The position numbers and the translations under genes were made by a program. From DATKZS01 sp035527835 [NCBI: bacterium] (GTDB lineage Bacteria; RBG-13-61-14), in assembly GCA_035527835.1 (NCBI GenBank), contig DATKZS010000005.1, forward strand, positions 1 to 64,000: 64,000 nucleotides of DNA, written 5' to 3'. Positions 1-7,785 of the stretch are shown piece by piece (within the stretch, counting starts at the first letter, position 1; the number at the start of each line of letters is the position of its first letter). The notes beneath the pieces were generated by a model, which was given only the letters and a program-made list of their open reading frames with translations, searched no databases and was not told where the DNA came from.

Positions 1-2
1 TG

Positions 3-746
3 GGCGGCAAGAAGTTTATCGTGATCGCGGGCCCGTGCTCGGTGGAGAGCGAGGAGCAGATGGTGAGCACGGCCAAGGCGGTGAAGAAGGCCGGGGCGCA
101 CCTGCTGCGCGGGGGGGCGTACAAGCCGCGCACGTCGCCGTACGCCTTCCAGGGCATGGAGGAGGAGGGGCTGAAGCTCTTAGCGCTGGCGCGGGAGGAG
201 ACGGGGCTGCCGGTGGTGACGGAGGTCATGAACCCGGGCGACGTGCTGGTGGTGGCCAAGTACGCGGACGTCTTGCAGGTGGGCGCGCGCAACGTTCAGA
301 ACTTCCCGCTCTTGAAGGCCGTGGGCAAGACCAGCCGGCCGGTGCTGCTCAAGCGCGGGATGATGACGACGATCGAGGAGTTCCTGATGAGCGCGGAGTA
401 CATCCTGAACGAGGGCAACCCGAACGTGATCCTGTGCGAGCGGGGCATCCGGACGTTCGAGACGGCCACGCGCAACACGCTGGACATCTCGGCGGTGCCG
501 GTGCTGCAAAGGGAGACGCACCTGCCGGTGATCGTGGACCCGTCTCATGCCACGGGCCATTGGGAGCTGGTCGAGCCGATGAGCCGGGCCGCGGTGGCGG
601 CGGGCGCGGACGGGATCATGGTGGAGGTCCATCCCCATCCGGCGGACGCCTGGTCCGACGGCGGCCAGTCGCTCAAGTTCGACACCTTCCGCGACCTGAT
701 GAAAAACATCGCGCCGTTCGTGAAGGCCATGAAGCGGACGATGTAA
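3..746 (+). CDS. aroF: 3-deoxy-7-phosphoheptulonate (DAHP) synthase, 5'-truncated by the window edge
   Basis: First enzyme of the shikimate pathway: condenses phosphoenolpyruvate and erythrose 4-phosphate to DAHP in the cytoplasm. The frame is open from base 3, so the true start lies outside the window. About 240 residues of the catalytic TIM barrel are present. Visible family motifs are IAGPCSVES near the left edge, [47 protein letters not shown] and a C-terminal SDGGQSL. These fit the type I-beta (KDO8P-synthase-like) class, whose members often have an extra N-terminal ACT/ferredoxin-like domain; that part cannot be seen here. Unlinked in function to the downstream sugar-transfer genes. The family call is secure; a KDO8P synthase is less likely given the [16 protein letters not shown] form. 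Confidence 0.93.
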   Translation, partial: GGKKFIVIAGPCSVESEEQMVSTAKAVKKAGAHLLRGGAYKPRTSPYAFQGMEEEGLKLLALAREETGLPVVTEVMNPGDVLVVAKYADVLQVGARNVQNFPLLKAVGKTSRPVLLKRGMMTTIEEFLMSAEYILNEGNPNVILCERGIRTFETATRNTLDISAVPVLQRETHLPVIVDPSHATGHWELVEPMSRAAVAAGADGIMVEVHPHPADAWSDGGQSLKFDTFRDLMKNIAPFVKAMKRTM

Positions 747-832
747 GAGGAGCGAGGAGCGAGGGGCCGGCTCTTTGATTTCGGCACTCGCGCTGGCTAT
801 ACTGGCTGTATCTGGCGAGGGAGGATGGTTTT

Positions 833-1756
833 ATGCGGATAGCTATCTTGGCGCCGATCAGCCGGCGGATCCCGCCCCGGCCTTACGGGCCGGAGGAGCA
901 GTTGATCTCGGACCTGACCGAGGGGCTGCTCGAGTTCGGCCACCAGGTCACGCTGTTCGCGGCGGGCAACTCGCTGACCCGGGCCGAGCTGGCGGCGGTG
1001 TGCCCGCGTCCGCTGGTGGAGTGGGAGGAGGACCCGTGGCCCGACCCGCGCTGGTGGGAGGAGATGCACGTGAGCGAGTGCATGGTCCGGGCGGCCCGCG
1101 GCGACTTCGACATCGTGCACAATCACATGGGCGCCAAGGCGCTCCCTTTCCTCGTCACCCTCAAGGTCCCGGTGGTCACGTCGCTGCACGGCGGGGCCCG
1201 CGACAAGCAGCACCATGCCATCCTCAAGCATTTCAAGGACTACCCGTACGTGGCCATGAGCGAGGACGAGAAGGCGCTCTTGCCGGAGCTGAACTACGTC
1301 CGGGTGATCCCGCCGCCCAACCCGGAGGACAGCGCCGCGCTCATGCCCATGCTCATCGCCTACGATGCGTTGTACAAGGGCCTGGTGTCCGGCGAGATCG
1401 CCTCCGAGGTCTCCGAGATCAAGCGCCTGACGCCGTGGGGCGGATGGGAAGTGCTGCTCGACGAGCCCACTTACAAGGTCAAGCGTATCACCGTTGATCC
1501 CGGCCAGCGCCTCTCCTATCAGCGCCACTTCAAGCGCCGCGAGCATTGGATCGCGGTCATGGGCCAGGCGGAGGTGGTGCTGGGCGGCAAGACCGTAACG
1601 CTCGACCCCGGCCAGGCGGTGGACATTCCGGTGGGCACGGACCACCGCATCGGGAACCAGGGGACCCAGCCCCTTGTCTTTATTGAGGTGCAGCAGGGGA
1701 GCTACTTCGGCGAGGACGACATCGAGCGGCTGGAGGACGACTACGGGAGGAAGTGA
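833..1756 (+). CDS. Fusion of a GT4-type glycosyltransferase N-terminal half with a mannose-6-phosphate isomerase-like cupin
   Basis: The 307-residue protein has two unlike parts. Residues 1-165 look like the N-terminal Rossmann half of a GT-B/GT4 glycosyltransferase: MRIAILAPISRRIPPRPYGP, then a HNHMGAKALPF segment and VVTSLHGG. The C-terminal Rossmann half that normally binds the sugar nucleotide (with the E-x7-E motif) is missing. Residues about 185-305 form a cupin of the type II phosphomannose isomerase/GDP-mannose pyrophosphorylase C-terminal class: WGGWEVL, YKVKRITVDPGQRLSYQ, HFKRREHWIAVMGQAEV, DIPVGTDHRIGNQG. The start has a good ribosome site (GGGAGG). It leads a sugar-transfer cluster. 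Likely role: binding or isomerising a mannose-type phosphosugar, but catalysis is unproven because the transferase half alone should not transfer sugar. Confidence 0.75.
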   Translation: MRIAILAPISRRIPPRPYGPEEQLISDLTEGLLEFGHQVTLFAAGNSLTRAELAAVCPRPLVEWEEDPWPDPRWWEEMHVSECMVRAARGDFDIVHNHMGAKALPFLVTLKVPVVTSLHGGARDKQHHAILKHFKDYPYVAMSEDEKALLPELNYVRVIPPPNPEDSAALMPMLIAYDALYKGLVSGEIASEVSEIKRLTPWGGWEVLLDEPTYKVKRITVDPGQRLSYQRHFKRREHWIAVMGQAEVVLGGKTVTLDPGQAVDIPVGTDHRIGNQGTQPLVFIEVQQGSYFGEDDIERLEDDYGRK

Positions 1757-1760
1757 AGAA

Positions 1761-1869
1761 GGCTTGGGGCTTGGGGCTTGAGGCTTGGGGCTTGGGGCGT
1801 GAGGCTTGGGGCTTGGGGCGTGAGGCGCAGGAGCCGTGGGTCTTTCCTCAAGCCTCAAGCCTCAAGCCT
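1761..1869. repeat. Palindromic intergenic repeat with GCTTGGG-type 7-bp tandem arms
   Basis: The left arm is a run of 7-bp units close to GGCTTGG/GGCGTGA. The right arm holds the complementary AGCCTCA units. The same family recurs at about 33465-33547. It fills the spacer between the fusion gene and the GT2 gene. No coding potential. Confidence 0.7.
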
Positions 1870-1897
1870 TTGTCCCTGAGGCGTGGCGGCGGATGCA

Positions 1898-2875
1898 ATG
1901 CTGATACTGGTACAGATACCCTGTCGTAACGAGGAAGCCACCATCGGCCGCGTGGTCCGGGAGATACCGCGGCGGATCGAGGGCGCGGACGAGGTGCGGG
2001 TGCTGGTGGTTGACGACGGGAGCGCCGACCGGAGCGGGCAGGAGGCGCGGGAGGCGGGGGCGGACTACGTGGTGCGCTTCGCGGGCCGGCGCGGCCTGGC
2101 CCGGGCGTTTGACGCGGGGATTGACGCGTGCCTCCGGCTCGGCGCGGACGTGATCGTGAACCTGGACGCGGACGGGCAGTACCGGGGCGAGGACGTGGCC
2201 CTGCTGGCGCTCCCGATTATCCTGGGCGAGGCCGAGGTGGTGGTGGGCGACCGCGGGATTGCCGGCGACCCCGGCTACCCGGCCCTGAAAAAGGGACTGC
2301 AGGTCGCGGGCTCGTGGACGGTGCGGCGACTCTCGGGCACGGCCATCGCCGACGCGACCTCCGGGTTCCGCGCCTATTCGCGGGAGGCCGCGCAGCGGCT
2401 GCACCTGGTTTCCGAATTCACCTATACCCTGGAGAGCCTGATCCAGGCGGGCAAGGACCGGCTGCGCGTCGTGAGCGTGCCGGTCTCGACGCGGCCCACC
2501 CCGCGGCCCTCCCGCCTCTTTTCCTCGACCCGCGAGTACGTGTCCAAAAGCGCCTCCACCCTGGTCCGCATCTATGCCATGTACGAGCCGCTCAAGGTGT
2601 TCTCGCTGATCGGCGGGACCATCTTCGGTGCCGGCTTCCTGATCGGCTTGTGGTTCCTTTATTATTACCTCTCCGGCGGCGGCAAGGGCCACGTACAGAT
2701 CCTGATCCTGGCCGCAGTGCTCCTCATCATCGGCTTCCAGGTCGGGGTCATGGGCCTCTTGGCCGACCTGATCGGAGGCATTCGCAAGCTCATCGGCGAC
2801 CTGCTCTTCCGCGTGAAAAGGCTGGAGCAGGACCTGGCCGAAAAACGGCCGCCCGCGGGAACGGACCCGTCGTGA
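1898..2875 (+). CDS. GT2 glycosyltransferase, dolichyl-phosphate mannose synthase-like, with C-terminal membrane segments
   Basis: Inverting GT-A transferase that likely moves a sugar from a nucleotide donor to a polyprenyl or glycan acceptor at the inner membrane. Visible: IPCRNEEATIG near the start, VLVVDDGSADRSG, and the metal-binding region NLDADGQY. GFRAYSREAA follows, then two hydrophobic segments at about residues 230-250 and 262-285 that anchor the protein. The ATG at 1898 places the Rossmann strand at the very N-terminus, as in the family; a GTG at 1883 is the alternative. The stop overlaps the next gene's GTG (GTGA), so translation is probably coupled. Part of a five-gene sugar-transfer operon. 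Confidence 0.88.
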   Translation: MLILVQIPCRNEEATIGRVVREIPRRIEGADEVRVLVVDDGSADRSGQEAREAGADYVVRFAGRRGLARAFDAGIDACLRLGADVIVNLDADGQYRGEDVALLALPIILGEAEVVVGDRGIAGDPGYPALKKGLQVAGSWTVRRLSGTAIADATSGFRAYSREAAQRLHLVSEFTYTLESLIQAGKDRLRVVSVPVSTRPTPRPSRLFSSTREYVSKSASTLVRIYAMYEPLKVFSLIGGTIFGAGFLIGLWFLYYYLSGGGKGHVQILILAAVLLIIGFQVGVMGLLADLIGGIRKLIGDLLFRVKRLEQDLAEKRPPAGTDPS

Positions 2876-4074
2876 CCACGGCCGGCAAGCCCCGCCTCCT
2901 CATCATCACCACCACCTTTCCGCGCTGGCCCGACGACCCCGGACCCGCGCCCTTCGTGTTCCACCATGCCCGCGCCATGCTCGAACATTTCCAGGTCACC
3001 GTGCTCGCGCCGCACTTCGCCGGCGCCGCGCGCGATGAAGAGATGGAGGGGGTGAGGGTCCGGCGCTTCCGCTACGCCTGGCCCGAGCGCCTGGAGCTCC
3101 TCTCCGACGGCGCCGGCATCCTTTCCAACATGCGCCAAAGCGTCGGGGCGCGGGCGGCCGCGCCCGCGCTCCTGGCGTCAGAGTTGGCGGCGATCCGGAC
3201 GGAGCTGCGCCGCGGCTATGACTTCGTGAATTCGCACTGGCTCGTGCCCTCCGGCCTGCTGGCCACCCTGGCCGCGCCGGCGCGTGTCCGGCACGTGATC
3301 ACGGTGCACGCGGCCGATTACGACCTGCTGGCCAGGCTGCCGGGCGGACGGGCCATGATCAGATACATGGCGCGGCGAGCCCATGCCATGGTTTGCGTGA
3401 GCGGGCGGCTGGCTGACGGCGTGCGTATGGCCACGGCCGCGGCCCGGATCGTGGTGCAGCCCATGGGGGTGGACATGGAGCTGTTCCGCTTCGATGAAGG
3501 CGCGCGGCGAAAGTGGCGGCAAAAGATCGGAGCGCAAGATGAGCCGCTCATCCTGTTCGCGGGCAAGCTCACCAAGAAGAAGGGCGTGGACGTGTTGCTC
3601 AAGGCGGCCGCGGAAATGGCGCGGGAGGGGAAGGCGTTCAGGCTGGCGATCGCTGGCGACGGGGCGGAGCGGCCGGCGCTCGCCCGGCTCATGTCCGAGC
3701 TCCGTCTCGAGGACCGCGTCGTGTTCCTGGGCGCGCTGCCCAACCGTGAGCTGGCCGGGCTCTACAGCGCGGCCGAGGCGGTGGTGGTTCCGTCGGTGCG
3801 CGACCCGCGCGGCGAGACCGAGGGCATGCCGGTGGTGGTGCTGGAGGCGCTGGCCGCGGGCCGGCCCGTGATCGCCTCCCGCCTCTGCTCCGTTCCCGCG
3901 GACCTCATCGGCCATGGAGCGGTGGAGGTGGAGGAGGGCAACGCACCCGAGCTGGCACGCGCCATCGTATCTACCCTGGCCGGCGGCGCCGGCGTTGACC
4001 CCGCCGCCGTGGGCGCGCACGACATCAAGGCAGTGGCGCTCGGATACCGCGGAATTTTCCTGGAGGGCGCATGA
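2872..4074 (+). CDS. GT4-family glycosyltransferase
   Basis: Retaining GT-B sugar transferase of 400 residues, probably building a surface glycan or glycolipid. The start is a GTG overlapping the preceding stop. N-terminal half: LLIITTTFPRWPDDPGPAPF, then FVNSHWLVPSGLLATLAA and VITVHAADYDLL. The C-terminal donor half has LFAGKLTKKKGVDVLLKAA, LAIAGDGAERPAL and VVFLGALPNRELAGLYSAAE. The family E-x7-E motif lies in the ETEGMPVVVLEALAAGRPVI stretch. Overlaps the next gene by ATGA. Donor and acceptor cannot be told from sequence. Confidence 0.92.
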   Translation: MTTAGKPRLLIITTTFPRWPDDPGPAPFVFHHARAMLEHFQVTVLAPHFAGAARDEEMEGVRVRRFRYAWPERLELLSDGAGILSNMRQSVGARAAAPALLASELAAIRTELRRGYDFVNSHWLVPSGLLATLAAPARVRHVITVHAADYDLLARLPGGRAMIRYMARRAHAMVCVSGRLADGVRMATAAARIVVQPMGVDMELFRFDEGARRKWRQKIGAQDEPLILFAGKLTKKKGVDVLLKAAAEMAREGKAFRLAIAGDGAERPALARLMSELRLEDRVVFLGALPNRELAGLYSAAEAVVVPSVRDPRGETEGMPVVVLEALAAGRPVIASRLCSVPADLIGHGAVEVEEGNAPELARAIVSTLAGGAGVDPAAVGAHDIKAVALGYRGIFLEGA

Positions 4075-5216
4075 AGGTCCTCCACGTCACGCCGTACTTT
4101 TACGAGGCCTGGGCCTACGGCGGCATCCCGCGGCTCTCGTACCACCTGGCCGCCGCGCAGGCCGCGCTCGGGCACGAGGTGCACGCGGTGACCACTGACG
4201 CGCGGGACCGGAATTCGCGGCGGACCGGTGGCGACTACCAGGTCTCCGGCATCTCCGTCCGGGTCCATCCCAACCTGAGCAACCTCCTGGCCTATCATTA
4301 CCAGCTCTTCTGGCCGCGCGGGCTCGCAACGGAGGCCGGGCGGGTGGGCGATTGCGACGTCATTCACATCCACGGCCACCGTAACCTGCTCAACACCCGG
4401 ATGGCGGAGTATGCGCGGCGGGCCGGGAAGCCCATTGTTCTGCAGCCGAACGGGACGCTGGTGAACATCGAGCGGCGGCGGGCGGCCAAGAACTTTTACG
4501 ACGCGCTGTGGGGCCGCGATCAGGTCAGGCGCACCACCGCTTTCGTGGCGGTATCCCATGTCGAGCGCGATCAGTTCCTGAAGCTGGGGCTGGCTCCCGG
4601 GACCATCCGCGTCATTCCGAACGGGGTGGAGATGGATACCCGCGTTGACAACCGGAGCTTCAAGCACGAGTTCAAGATCAGCGGCGAGTACGTGCTGTAC
4701 CTCGGCAAGATCACGCCGCGCAAGGGGATCGAGCACGCCATCGCCGCGCTGCCGCTGTTCGACGACCAGGGCATTAAACTGGTGGTCGCCGGGAACGACA
4801 TGGGGTTCGAGCGCGGGCTCAGGAGGCGGGCTGAGCGGCTCGGGGTGGCCGATCGCGTGGTGTTCACGGGCCTGGTCACGGGCGCGATGAAGGCGCTGGC
4901 GTACCGGGAGGCGCTGTTCACGGTGTACGCGGGGAGGGACGAGATTTTCGGGCTGGTGCCGTGGGAATCCATCTTGTGCGGCACGCCGGTGATCGTGGCG
5001 GACGACTCGGGGTGCGGCGAGTGGGTGAAGGCCGGCCAGGCCGGCCACTTGGTGCCTTACGGAGATCCAGCCGCCATCGCCCGCGTGATCAACACCCGCG
5101 GCCGCGAGCGCGACCAGGCCATGGTGCAGCAAGGCATCGCGTTTTGCCGGGAGCGGCTGGACTGGGGCCGGATCGCGGCGGACATGATAGAATATTACCG
5201 GGAGTTCGCGAGGTGA
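4071..5216 (+). CDS. GT4-family glycosyltransferase
   Basis: A second GT-B retaining transferase of 381 residues. The opening MKVLHVTPYFYEAWAYGGIP with LSYHLAAAQAALGHEV is the standard GT4 acceptor half. HIHGHRNLLN and VLQPNGTL follow. The donor half shows VIPNGVEMDT, LYLGKITPRKGIEHAIAAL, VVFTGLVTGAMK, and EIFGLVPWESILCGTPVIVA carrying the E-x7-E pair. ATGA overlap upstream and GTGA overlap downstream (start at 5213) give tight translational coupling. Most likely the enzyme after the 2872 gene in the same glycan assembly. Confidence 0.92.
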   Translation: MKVLHVTPYFYEAWAYGGIPRLSYHLAAAQAALGHEVHAVTTDARDRNSRRTGGDYQVSGISVRVHPNLSNLLAYHYQLFWPRGLATEAGRVGDCDVIHIHGHRNLLNTRMAEYARRAGKPIVLQPNGTLVNIERRRAAKNFYDALWGRDQVRRTTAFVAVSHVERDQFLKLGLAPGTIRVIPNGVEMDTRVDNRSFKHEFKISGEYVLYLGKITPRKGIEHAIAALPLFDDQGIKLVVAGNDMGFERGLRRRAERLGVADRVVFTGLVTGAMKALAYREALFTVYAGRDEIFGLVPWESILCGTPVIVADDSGCGEWVKAGQAGHLVPYGDPAAIARVINTRGRERDQAMVQQGIAFCRERLDWGRIAADMIEYYREFAR

Positions 5217-5950
5217 TCGAGGACGCGCTGATAGTGGTGCCGGCCTTTAACGAGGCCGCGGTGATCGGGGACACGCTTCATGAGCTGCTGGCCGTGGCGC
5301 GCTACGTGCTGGTGGTTGACGACGGCTCGACGGACGGCACGGACCGCGCGGCGCGGGCCGCGGGCGCGCAGGTGCTCAGGCTCGGCGCCAACCTGAATTA
5401 CGGCGGTGCGTTGCAGGCCGGGTTCCGCTACGCGGCCCGGCGGTCCAGCCTCCCCTACGTCGTGACCTTTGACGCCGACGGCCAGCACGACCCGGCCCAT
5501 CTTGACGCGCTGCTCGGGCCGCTCCGGGAGGGCCGGGGCGATTACGTGCTGGGCTCGCGTTTTCAGGGCGGCCGCGCGCCATCGCTGCCCCGCTCGCGGG
5601 ACCTGGGCATCCGGCTGTTCGCCCGGGCCGCGTCGCTGGCGGTGGGCTTTCGGGTCACCGACCCGACCACCGGGATGGCCGCCATGACCCGCGAGGTATC
5701 GCGGGTCTTCCTGCTCGACCTGTTCCCGCAGGACTACCCGGACGCGGACGTCATCATCATGCTCTCGCGCATGGGGTTTAAGATCATCGAGGTCCCGGTC
5801 AAGATGCGGCCATCGCACAGCGGCAAGTCCATGCACTCCGGGCTGATTCGGCCGCTGTATTACATCGCCAAGATGAGCGTGTCCATGATCCACCTCGCCA
5901 CCCGGGGCGACCTCCGGGAAAAACGGAAGGAGGCCTCAATTGCTGCCTGA
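5213..5950 (+). CDS. GT2 glycosyltransferase
   Basis: Soluble GT-A transferase of 245 residues starting with a GTG inside the preceding stop. Visible: VVPAFNEAAVIGDTL, VLVVDDGSTDGTDRAARAAG, the metal-binding FDADGQHDP, GSRFQGG, and DPTTGMAAMTREV. The region around residue 195 reads DYPDADVIIMLSRMGFKI. Unlike the GT2 at 1898 it lacks strong C-terminal membrane helices. It is instead followed by a DUF2304 membrane protein, a pairing common in bacteria and often read as transferase plus membrane partner. Confidence 0.9.
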   Translation: MIEDALIVVPAFNEAAVIGDTLHELLAVARYVLVVDDGSTDGTDRAARAAGAQVLRLGANLNYGGALQAGFRYAARRSSLPYVVTFDADGQHDPAHLDALLGPLREGRGDYVLGSRFQGGRAPSLPRSRDLGIRLFARAASLAVGFRVTDPTTGMAAMTREVSRVFLLDLFPQDYPDADVIIMLSRMGFKIIEVPVKMRPSHSGKSMHSGLIRPLYYIAKMSVSMIHLATRGDLREKRKEASIAA

Positions 5951-6305
5951 ACAAAGACCGTTCGCCGTCATCACGGCGCTCTTGTTGCTCGGCCTGATCG
6001 TGTTCCTCATCCGCCGGCGCAAGCTCCGCGAAGAGTACGCCCTGTTGTGGCTCATGGTCGGCGCCGCCGTGATCGCGCTCGCGCTCTGGCCCGGACTGCT
6101 CATCCGCATCACTCATCTGATCGGCGCCGTTGACCCCACCAGCGCGCTCTTCATCTTCTCCCTCATCTTCCTCATGATCATCTCCATCCACTTCTCCATC
6201 GTGAACTCGCGGCTCAAGGACCAGATCAGGGACCTGACCCAGGAAATCGCGCTGCTCCGGCATGAGATCGAGGAAGCACTCAAGGAAAAGGCGGCGAAAA
6301 GATAA
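5940..6305 (+). CDS. DUF2304-type small membrane protein, partner of the GT2 enzyme
   Basis: A 121-residue inner-membrane protein with three hydrophobic helices (about residues 8-24, 34-50 and 66-86) and a charged coiled-coil tail, KDQIRDLTQEIALLRHEIEE. It overlaps the end of the GT2 gene and starts with TTG behind a strong GGAAGGAGG site. DUF2304 proteins commonly sit beside GT2 transferases and probably help anchor or activate them; a flippase role has been suggested but cannot be judged here. Last gene of the sugar cluster; a repeat family A palindrome follows at once. Confidence 0.85.
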   Translation: MLPEQRPFAVITALLLLGLIVFLIRRRKLREEYALLWLMVGAAVIALALWPGLLIRITHLIGAVDPTSALFIFSLIFLMIISIHFSIVNSRLKDQIRDLTQEIALLRHEIEEALKEKAAKR

Positions 6306-6351
6306 CCGCCAAGACGCCAAGGACGCCAAGAAGAAAAACCATTAATTATTT

Positions 6352-7697
6352 GGGTCCTCCAAAGAATCTGTGGGTGTTCTTTGACATTGGTTAATTGAAA
6401 AGCACGGTCTTTTCGGTCTATTAAGGTTAGTTGCACCCAATCCTAGAGACCGAAAGGAGAGACCGTGCTTATAGAAAGTCTGGTACGAACCACGCTCGGT
6501 GTCAAGGACCATAAAGTGGTTAGTGTTGCAGGAGACACGACGAACTTGGTGGTCCGTCTTGATCGGAAGCTTGAGAGGAAGCTGACCTGTTCCTGTTGCG
6601 GCGGCCGCGCCCGGGTTTACGACACGCTCAAGGAGCGGGAGTGGCGTCATGTGCCGTTGTGGGGGATTCCGGTCAGAGTTATTTACCGCCCGCGCCGGGT
6701 CAATTGTCCGCGGTGCGGGAAGAAGGTGGAGCGAGTTCCCTGGGGTCTTGGCAAGTGCCGGCTGACGCTTCCATTGATCATCCTTCTCGCCACCTGGTCC
6801 AGGCTTTTGGCCATTGATGTGGTTGCCGGCCTTTTCGAGGTTAGCTGGTCCACGGTAGGTTCGGCGGTGAAGGGGGCGGTGGCCTACGGACTTGAACACC
6901 GTGACACCTCTGGTGTTCTTCACATCGGGATTGATGAGATTTCGAGGAAGAAGGGTCATGGTTACCACACCCAGATTTATGACCTTGTGAACCGGCGTCT
7001 CTTGTGGTCTGGCGAAGGTCGGAAGGCGGAGACGCTGGAGCGGTTTTTCGCGGAGTGGGGTGCGGATCGGAGCCGGGGGATCAAGGCGATCTGCTGCGAC
7101 ATGTGGGCGCCTTACGTTGAGGTGATCAAGGCGCAGGCTCCGGCGGCGGTGTTGGCGTTCGACAAGTTCCATCTGATTCGTCACCTGCATCGGGCGGTGG
7201 ACAATGTGCGGAAGGAAGAGGCGGTCGAATTGAAGAAGAAGAACCCGGAGCTTTTGAAGGGGACGAAGTACATCTGGCTGAAGAACCCGTGGAATCTGAC
7301 TCCGAAGCAGAAACAGCGTCTTGGTTACCTGGAGAAGCTGAATTTGAAGGTCAACCGGGCTTACCTGTTGAAGGAAAGTTTCCGTGATCTTTGGAGTTAC
7401 CGACGCAAGGGCATGGCGAAGCGGTACCTGCATAAATGGTTCTGGTGGGCGACGCATTCGCGTTTGGAGCCGATGCGCGATTTTGCCTGGCTTCTGAGGC
7501 GTCATAGCGAAGATGTCCTCAACTGGTTCAAGGTCCCGATCAACAACGGAACGGTGGAGGCCATGAACAACAACGCCAAAGCCATCAGCCACCGCGCCCG
7601 CGGCTACCGGAGCGAAAAATGGTTCAGCCTGATACTATTACACTGCATGGGGCAACTGCCCATGCCGGAATTCACCCACAGATTTGCGTGAGGAACC
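6352..7697 (+). mobile_element. Complete ISL3-family insertion sequence with 8-bp target duplication
   Basis: The 1346-bp element has imperfect 25-bp terminal inverted repeats (6352-6376 and 7673-7697, 19 of 25 matching, inner 12 bases AATCTGTGGGTG identical). It is flanked by a perfect 8-bp direct repeat AATTATTT at 6344-6351 and 7698-7705. Eight-base duplications are the rule for ISL3. Intact ends, intact transposase and perfect duplication indicate a recent insertion. It landed in the loop of a family A palindrome. Confidence 0.96.
6465..7691 (+). CDS. ISL3-family transposase
   Basis: DDE transposase of 408 residues that catalyses movement of the surrounding element. An N-terminal zinc ribbon is visible (CSCCG ... 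CPRCGKKV, about residues 44-88), then a short HTH segment. The DDE core begins near HIGIDEISRKKGHGY, continues through AICCDMWAPY and FDKFHLIRHLHRAVD, and ends with PINNGTVEAMNNNAKAISHRARGYRS, which carries the acidic Glu. The stop codon falls inside the right inverted repeat. Length is normal for the family and nothing is broken. Confidence 0.96.
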   Translation: MLIESLVRTTLGVKDHKVVSVAGDTTNLVVRLDRKLERKLTCSCCGGRARVYDTLKEREWRHVPLWGIPVRVIYRPRRVNCPRCGKKVERVPWGLGKCRLTLPLIILLATWSRLLAIDVVAGLFEVSWSTVGSAVKGAVAYGLEHRDTSGVLHIGIDEISRKKGHGYHTQIYDLVNRRLLWSGEGRKAETLERFFAEWGADRSRGIKAICCDMWAPYVEVIKAQAPAAVLAFDKFHLIRHLHRAVDNVRKEEAVELKKKNPELLKGTKYIWLKNPWNLTPKQKQRLGYLEKLNLKVNRAYLLKESFRDLWSYRRKGMAKRYLHKWFWWATHSRLEPMRDFAWLLRRHSEDVLNWFKVPINNGTVEAMNNNAKAISHRARGYRSEKWFSLILLHCMGQLPMPEFTHRFA

Positions 7698-7785
7698 AAT
7701 TATTTATTGACGGTCTTGGCGTCTTGGCGTTTTTCTTTTGCCTCCTGTAATATTAAGCTCCTGAATTGAATAGCGGGAGGGGAAA

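Larger units (their letters stand above)
6304..7737. repeat. Family A palindrome (CGCCAAG units), split by an insertion sequence
   Basis: The left arm (6304-6331) has three 9-bp CGCCAAGA-like units; the right arm (7711-7737) has the complement (CTTGGCGT). The two arms faced each other across a short AT-rich loop until the ISL3 element at 6352-7697 inserted there. Other copies lie at 26748-26957, 30683-30774 and 42402-42465. Confidence 0.85.

Noticed and set aside
35-778. Long Gly/Arg-rich frame inside the DAHP synthase gene
   Set aside because: Shadow of a high-GC gene; low-complexity product and no ribosome site.
2128-2871. N-terminal extension of the GT4 gene at 2872
   Set aside because: It lies fully inside the GT2 gene in another frame; the GTG at 2872 overlapping the GT2 stop is the natural start.
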